From Pseudodesulfovibrio sp. (GTDB lineage Bacteria; Desulfobacterota; Desulfovibrionia; Desulfovibrionales; Desulfovibrionaceae), in NCBI GenBank assembly GCA_022712815.1, contig JAFLJW010000321.1, forward strand, positions 1 to 16,988: DNA of 16,988 nt. Reading direction: 5' to 3'. This document shows positions 15,054-16,988 of the stretch, one piece after another (positions within the stretch are counted from its first letter, which is position 1; each line of letters begins with the position of its first letter). The position numbers were made by a program, and so were the translations under genes. The notes beneath the pieces were generated by a model that did no database searches, was not told the origin of the DNA, and worked only from the letters and a program-made list of their open reading frames with translations.

Positions 15054-15410
15054 TTAGTTGGTGTGTGGTTGAAAAAGCCCTTCTTCTTCCATCATCTTGA
15101 AAACCATCCAGGCTCCGCCCATGGCCGTGGTTCCGGACATGGAAAGCGTCACGCCTATAGCCTCAAGGATTTCTTCTTTTGTGGCCCCGGCCTTGATGGC
15201 TGCCCGAAGGTGTCCGAGCGTGCATGGGGCGCAGTGATCTTTTACGCCGATGGCCATAGCCATCAGATGTTTTTCCTTGGAACCCAGTGCTCCGTCACCG
15301 AATGCGGCGGTAACTATTTTCAGGGTGAGTTCCCAGACCTCATTCTTTTCGTTGTCGAAGTTTTTGCGACAGGCCAAAAAATCTTCAAGCCATTGTCCCT
15401 GATTTTGCAT
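15054..15410 (-). CDS. Carboxymuconolactone decarboxylase (CMD)/AhpD-like protein
   Basis: A 118-residue all-helical protein with the CMD-domain redox motif C60-A-P-C63-T-L-G-H67 (CxxC-x3-H) and the following helix AAIKAGATKEEILEAIGVTL. In AhpD this motif gives thiol peroxidase or adaptor activity; true 4-carboxymuconolactone decarboxylases lack the CxxC pair. A disulfide-active role is therefore more likely than aromatic ring metabolism. ATG 15410 has AAGGAGC 6-7 nt upstream; a longer in-frame reading to 15503 has no SD and runs through an operator. It is the first gene of the MarR-controlled operon, 17 bp before the CCG gene. Confidence 0.88.
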   Translation of the reverse strand: MQNQGQWLEDFLACRKNFDNEKNEVWELTLKIVTAAFGDGALGSKEKHLMAMAIGVKDHCAPCTLGHLRAAIKAGATKEEILEAIGVTLSMSGTTAMGGAWMVFKMMEEEGLFQPHTN

Positions 15411-15447
15411 GATTTTGCTCCTTGTGGCGTGTTCTGCCACGAGTATG

Positions 15448-15462
15448 GTTAAGGGTCTTAAC
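15448..15462 (+). promoter_or_regulatory. Putative MarR operator A, upstream of the CMD gene
   Basis: GTTAAG-GGT-CTTAAC is a perfect 6-3-6 palindrome, 38 bp before the CMD ATG (- strand). Flanked by TATG on the left, it matches operators B, C and D in arm sequence and spacing. Confidence 0.72.
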
Positions 15463-15526
15463 AGTGTGGATGCAAGACTGCACATGAATATTCTTGTGGC
15501 CAATGCATACCGGTCAATCTGGAAGG

Positions 15527-15553
15527 AGTATGGTTAAGGTATTAAACCATACT
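15527..15553 (+). promoter_or_regulatory. Putative MarR operator B, between marR and the CMD gene
   Basis: A 27-bp palindrome with perfect 9-bp outer arms AGTATGGTT (15527-15535) and AACCATACT (15545-15553). The 15-bp core is GTTAAGGTATTAAAC (15533-15547). It is 123 bp before the CMD start and 12 bp after the marR stop. A possible - strand promoter (TTGACC 15514-15519, GAATAT 18 bp on) lies just downstream of it; that promoter is weak. Confidence 0.7.
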
Positions 15554-15564
15554 TTTAAAAAAAA

Positions 15565-16041
15565 CTATTCCCCAAACAGTTCGGCAATGCGTTTGTCCAC
15601 AACCGACTCAACTACTGCGAGGATGGAGGCGGCAACTGCCAACTGGGTGTCGGGGAACTCTCCAAGCTGTTTTACGAGGGTTTTCAGGTGCCGCTCATGA
15701 AATTTCTTGTGTGCGTCAAACGCTTCCCAGCCTGTATCCGTGAGGTAGGTCAAGATTTCCTTGTCGTTGTCCAACGCTTTCTCTTTTTTGGCGAATCCCT
15801 TTTTCTCCAACTTACCAACCATCTGGGATGCCGCGCTTTTCGTCACACCCAGAGTGTCGCCTATGCCCTTGATGTTGATTCCCTCCTGTTGGCCTATGGC
15901 GTTCAGGCAGTGAATTTCCTTTGCTGTCAGACCAATATTCTGGCCAGTGCGTATGGGCAAATCCTCAATGCGCGCGTGTTTGTTTATGATGCGCAGCAGT
16001 CTGGCAGTGAAGGATTCGATGGCTTCTTTCTTGTCGTTCAT
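15565..16041 (-). CDS. MarR-family transcriptional regulator
   Basis: A 158-residue winged-helix repressor of the MarR family. Helical dimerisation segments lie at both ends (residues 5-25 and about 105-155). The winged HTH in the middle includes LTAKEIHCLNAIG, the recognition region INIKGIGDTLGVTKSAASQM (55-74), KLEKKGFAKKEK and the wing around ALDNDKEILTYLTDTG. There is one cysteine (C45) in the HTH region, so thiol-based sensing of the OhrR kind is possible but unproven. It lies upstream of, and on the same strand as, the genes it probably controls. Palindromes over its own promoter and in the downstream gap suggest autoregulation plus operon control. ATG 16041 has no SD, but a promoter placed to start transcription at the ATG is present. 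Confidence 0.9.
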   Translation of the reverse strand: MNDKKEAIESFTARLLRIINKHARIEDLPIRTGQNIGLTAKEIHCLNAIGQQEGINIKGIGDTLGVTKSAASQMVGKLEKKGFAKKEKALDNDKEILTYLTDTGWEAFDAHKKFHERHLKTLVKQLGEFPDTQLAVAASILAVVESVVDKRIAELFGE

Positions 16042-16047
16042 GACTTT

Positions 16048-16076
16048 TTAGTAAAGGTTCTAAACCATAGTGTCAA
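16048..16076 (-). promoter_or_regulatory. Predicted marR promoter, near-leaderless
   Basis: On the - strand a perfect TTGACA (16076-16071), 17-bp spacer, then TACTAA (16053-16048). The implied start is at or within about 2 nt of the ATG at 16041, fitting the absence of an SD. The -10 match is only 3 of 6; TTTACT (16055-16050, 15-bp spacer) is an alternative giving almost the same start. Confidence 0.5.
16051..16065 (-). promoter_or_regulatory. Putative MarR operator C over the marR promoter
   Basis: On the - strand, TATG followed by GTTTAGAACCTTTAC, an imperfect palindrome with the same TATG flank, arm sequence and 15-bp core as operators A and B. It lies between the -35 and -10 of the predicted marR promoter and reaches into the -10, where a bound repressor would block RNA polymerase. 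This is the expected autoregulatory site. Confidence 0.7.
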
Positions 16077-16300
16077 GGGCTGAAGTCTAGCTTTCTTTGA
16101 GCTGTGAGAGAATCTCCCCATCTTCAGGAGAGCGCGGATTGTCAAATGAAACTTACCACTGATGCAGTTCATGGAAGGAAGGTTGGACGAAAAGACCGGT
16201 GCAACCGATATCGCACTCGCATTTCAGGTCAAAATTCTCCACATCATTTTTTCTTTTTCTTACAACGCCCCGCAATGGCGGGAGCAGCTTACCGCGCCCG
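16077..16300 (-). other. Gap between marR and the 182-residue protein gene
   Basis: No convincing gene was found here. A short + strand reading beginning ATGAAACTTACCACTGATGC (16146) has no well-placed SD and runs antisense through the next gene. A 5-bp GC hairpin (CCCGC 16269-16273, GCGGG 16278-16282) lies 19 bp past the stop of the hypothetical gene but has no T-run on that strand. Confidence 0.5.
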
Positions 16301-16849
16301 CTACCGCGTTTCGGCCAGATACCCCAGTTCGCGGGAAAAATCGTCGGTGTCGGCGGGCTGGTCGTGTAGCAGGTGGCCCAGACGCATCATCAGGCCTGCC
16401 GGGAAATCCTTGGTCCAGCGGTCATAGTAGCCGGTGAAGCCATACATCCAGAGCATCTCGGATGTTTGAATGAAAACCTGCTCGGCCAAAGTCTGCCAGT
16501 CCAAAGTACAGTCAATTTTCCAGACCGGATATTCCTTGCCGCCCACTTCCCGTTTGCCCTTGAACTCAATGCTGATACCGAGTTTACCCTCTGGCTTGGG
16601 CGTCAATATCCAGAAATAGAGCCAGCCTTCGCCCACCCACTCAAACTCGCAGTGGCGATAGTCCTTGTCCATGTCGGTGGGGGCGTCGAGACCTCGCAGG
16701 TCGCACAGGCTGCGGAACAAATCCTTGAGGGGTTCGGAAAAATTGGATTGGACGTTCAGGTCATAGTGGGAGCCATTCAGGACAATACGTGATTCCAGCC
16801 ATCCCGCTTTGATTTCGGTCAGATAAAATTCGAACTGGTCGTCGGACAT
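16301..16849 (-). CDS. Hypothetical protein, 182 residues
   Basis: I do not recognise this protein. It starts MSDDQFEFYLTEIKAGWLES and is rich in acidic and aromatic residues, with several Trp (for example EFEWVGEGWLYFWILTP in the middle and WKIDCTLDWQ further on). It has no signal peptide, membrane segment, CxxC pair or nucleotide-binding motif, so it is probably a small cytoplasmic globular protein, mixed beta then alpha. ATG 16849 is chosen because GGAGG lies 5 nt upstream; the in-frame start at 16894 has no SD. It ends at TAG (16303-16301). A possible -35 (TTGACA, 16974-16969 on the - strand) lies upstream but without a good -10. It is coding with reasonable certainty because of the SD and the plausible composition. 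Confidence 0.75.
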   Translation of the reverse strand: MSDDQFEFYLTEIKAGWLESRIVLNGSHYDLNVQSNFSEPLKDLFRSLCDLRGLDAPTDMDKDYRHCEFEWVGEGWLYFWILTPKPEGKLGISIEFKGKREVGGKEYPVWKIDCTLDWQTLAEQVFIQTSEMLWMYGFTGYYDRWTKDFPAGLMMRLGHLLHDQPADTDDFSRELGYLAETR

Positions 16850-16988
16850 CCGTGCCTCCAGATGGTGAAGTGTCTCGCAAGCCAGACTGTACACAAAGAC
16901 TGAGGAATTTTCAAAATAATCCCTGCACTCGAATAATAAAGGTCGTGGAATTTCAGGCGCACCGACTTTGTCAACACGTCAATCTAAC

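Noticed and set aside
15411..15503. N-terminal extension of the CMD protein by 31 codons to ATG 15503
   Set aside because: No SD at 15503, the extension covers operator A, and it does not fit the length of CMD proteins; ATG 15410 has AAGGAGC upstream.
16267..16285. GC hairpin as terminator of the hypothetical protein gene
   Set aside because: Only 5 bp and no T-run follows on the - strand; the T-rich stretch is on the wrong side.
16104..16427. Short + strand readings, one containing MKLTTDAVHGRK, reminiscent of the start of an Rrf2 regulator
   Set aside because: Similarity stops after a few residues, the SD is too far away, and the reading runs antisense through the hypothetical gene; at most a decayed remnant.

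Overview
The window looks like chromosomal DNA of a Desulfovibrionaceae-like sulfate reducer (Desulfobacterota). This is inferred from gene content: an HdrB-like CCG protein, a giant fused acyl-CoA dehydratase activase, a clostridial-type flavoenzyme, moderate GC and strong Shine-Dalgarno sites. No rRNA, tRNA, CRISPR array, IS element or transposase was seen.

Left end (1-1150, + strand): the 3' end of aroE (shikimate dehydrogenase), then a secreted cyclophilin-type prolyl isomerase closed by a perfect 24-bp-arm terminator.

Iron block (1245-6826, + strand): a promoter overlapped by a perfect Fur-box-like palindrome drives a PchR/YbtA-type AraC regulator. It is followed by a FyuA/FptA-like TonB-dependent receptor, an FptX/RhtX-like (AmpG-related) inner-membrane transporter and an overlapping SAM methyltransferase. 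No siderophore synthesis genes are present, so this reads as a scavenging module for someone else's siderophore, perhaps of the phenolate-thiazoline type.

Redox block (6850-16041, - strand): a MarR regulator; a carboxymuconolactone-decarboxylase/AhpD-like protein; a one-cluster HdrB-like CCG protein; an FMN/[4Fe-4S]/FAD enzyme of the FadH/Old Yellow Enzyme type whose usual active-site residues are replaced; a 1330-residue protein with two complete dehydratase-activase halves fused to DUF2229 and HgdB-like modules; a Fur-family regulator; and a second SAM methyltransferase. Four copies of a 15-bp palindrome (consensus GTTWAGnnnYTWAAC) lie before marR, before the CMD gene (two copies) and before the activase gene. 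They suggest that MarR controls the whole set. No HgdA/HgdB dehydratase partner is in the window. The C-terminal HgdB-like module of the giant protein appears to have lost three cysteines normally conserved there. This locus is the best candidate for an undescribed system: an inducible, ATP-driven low-potential electron-transfer or detoxification pathway with unknown substrate.

Right end (16042-16988): about 225 bp without a convincing gene, then one 182-residue protein of unknown function on the - strand.
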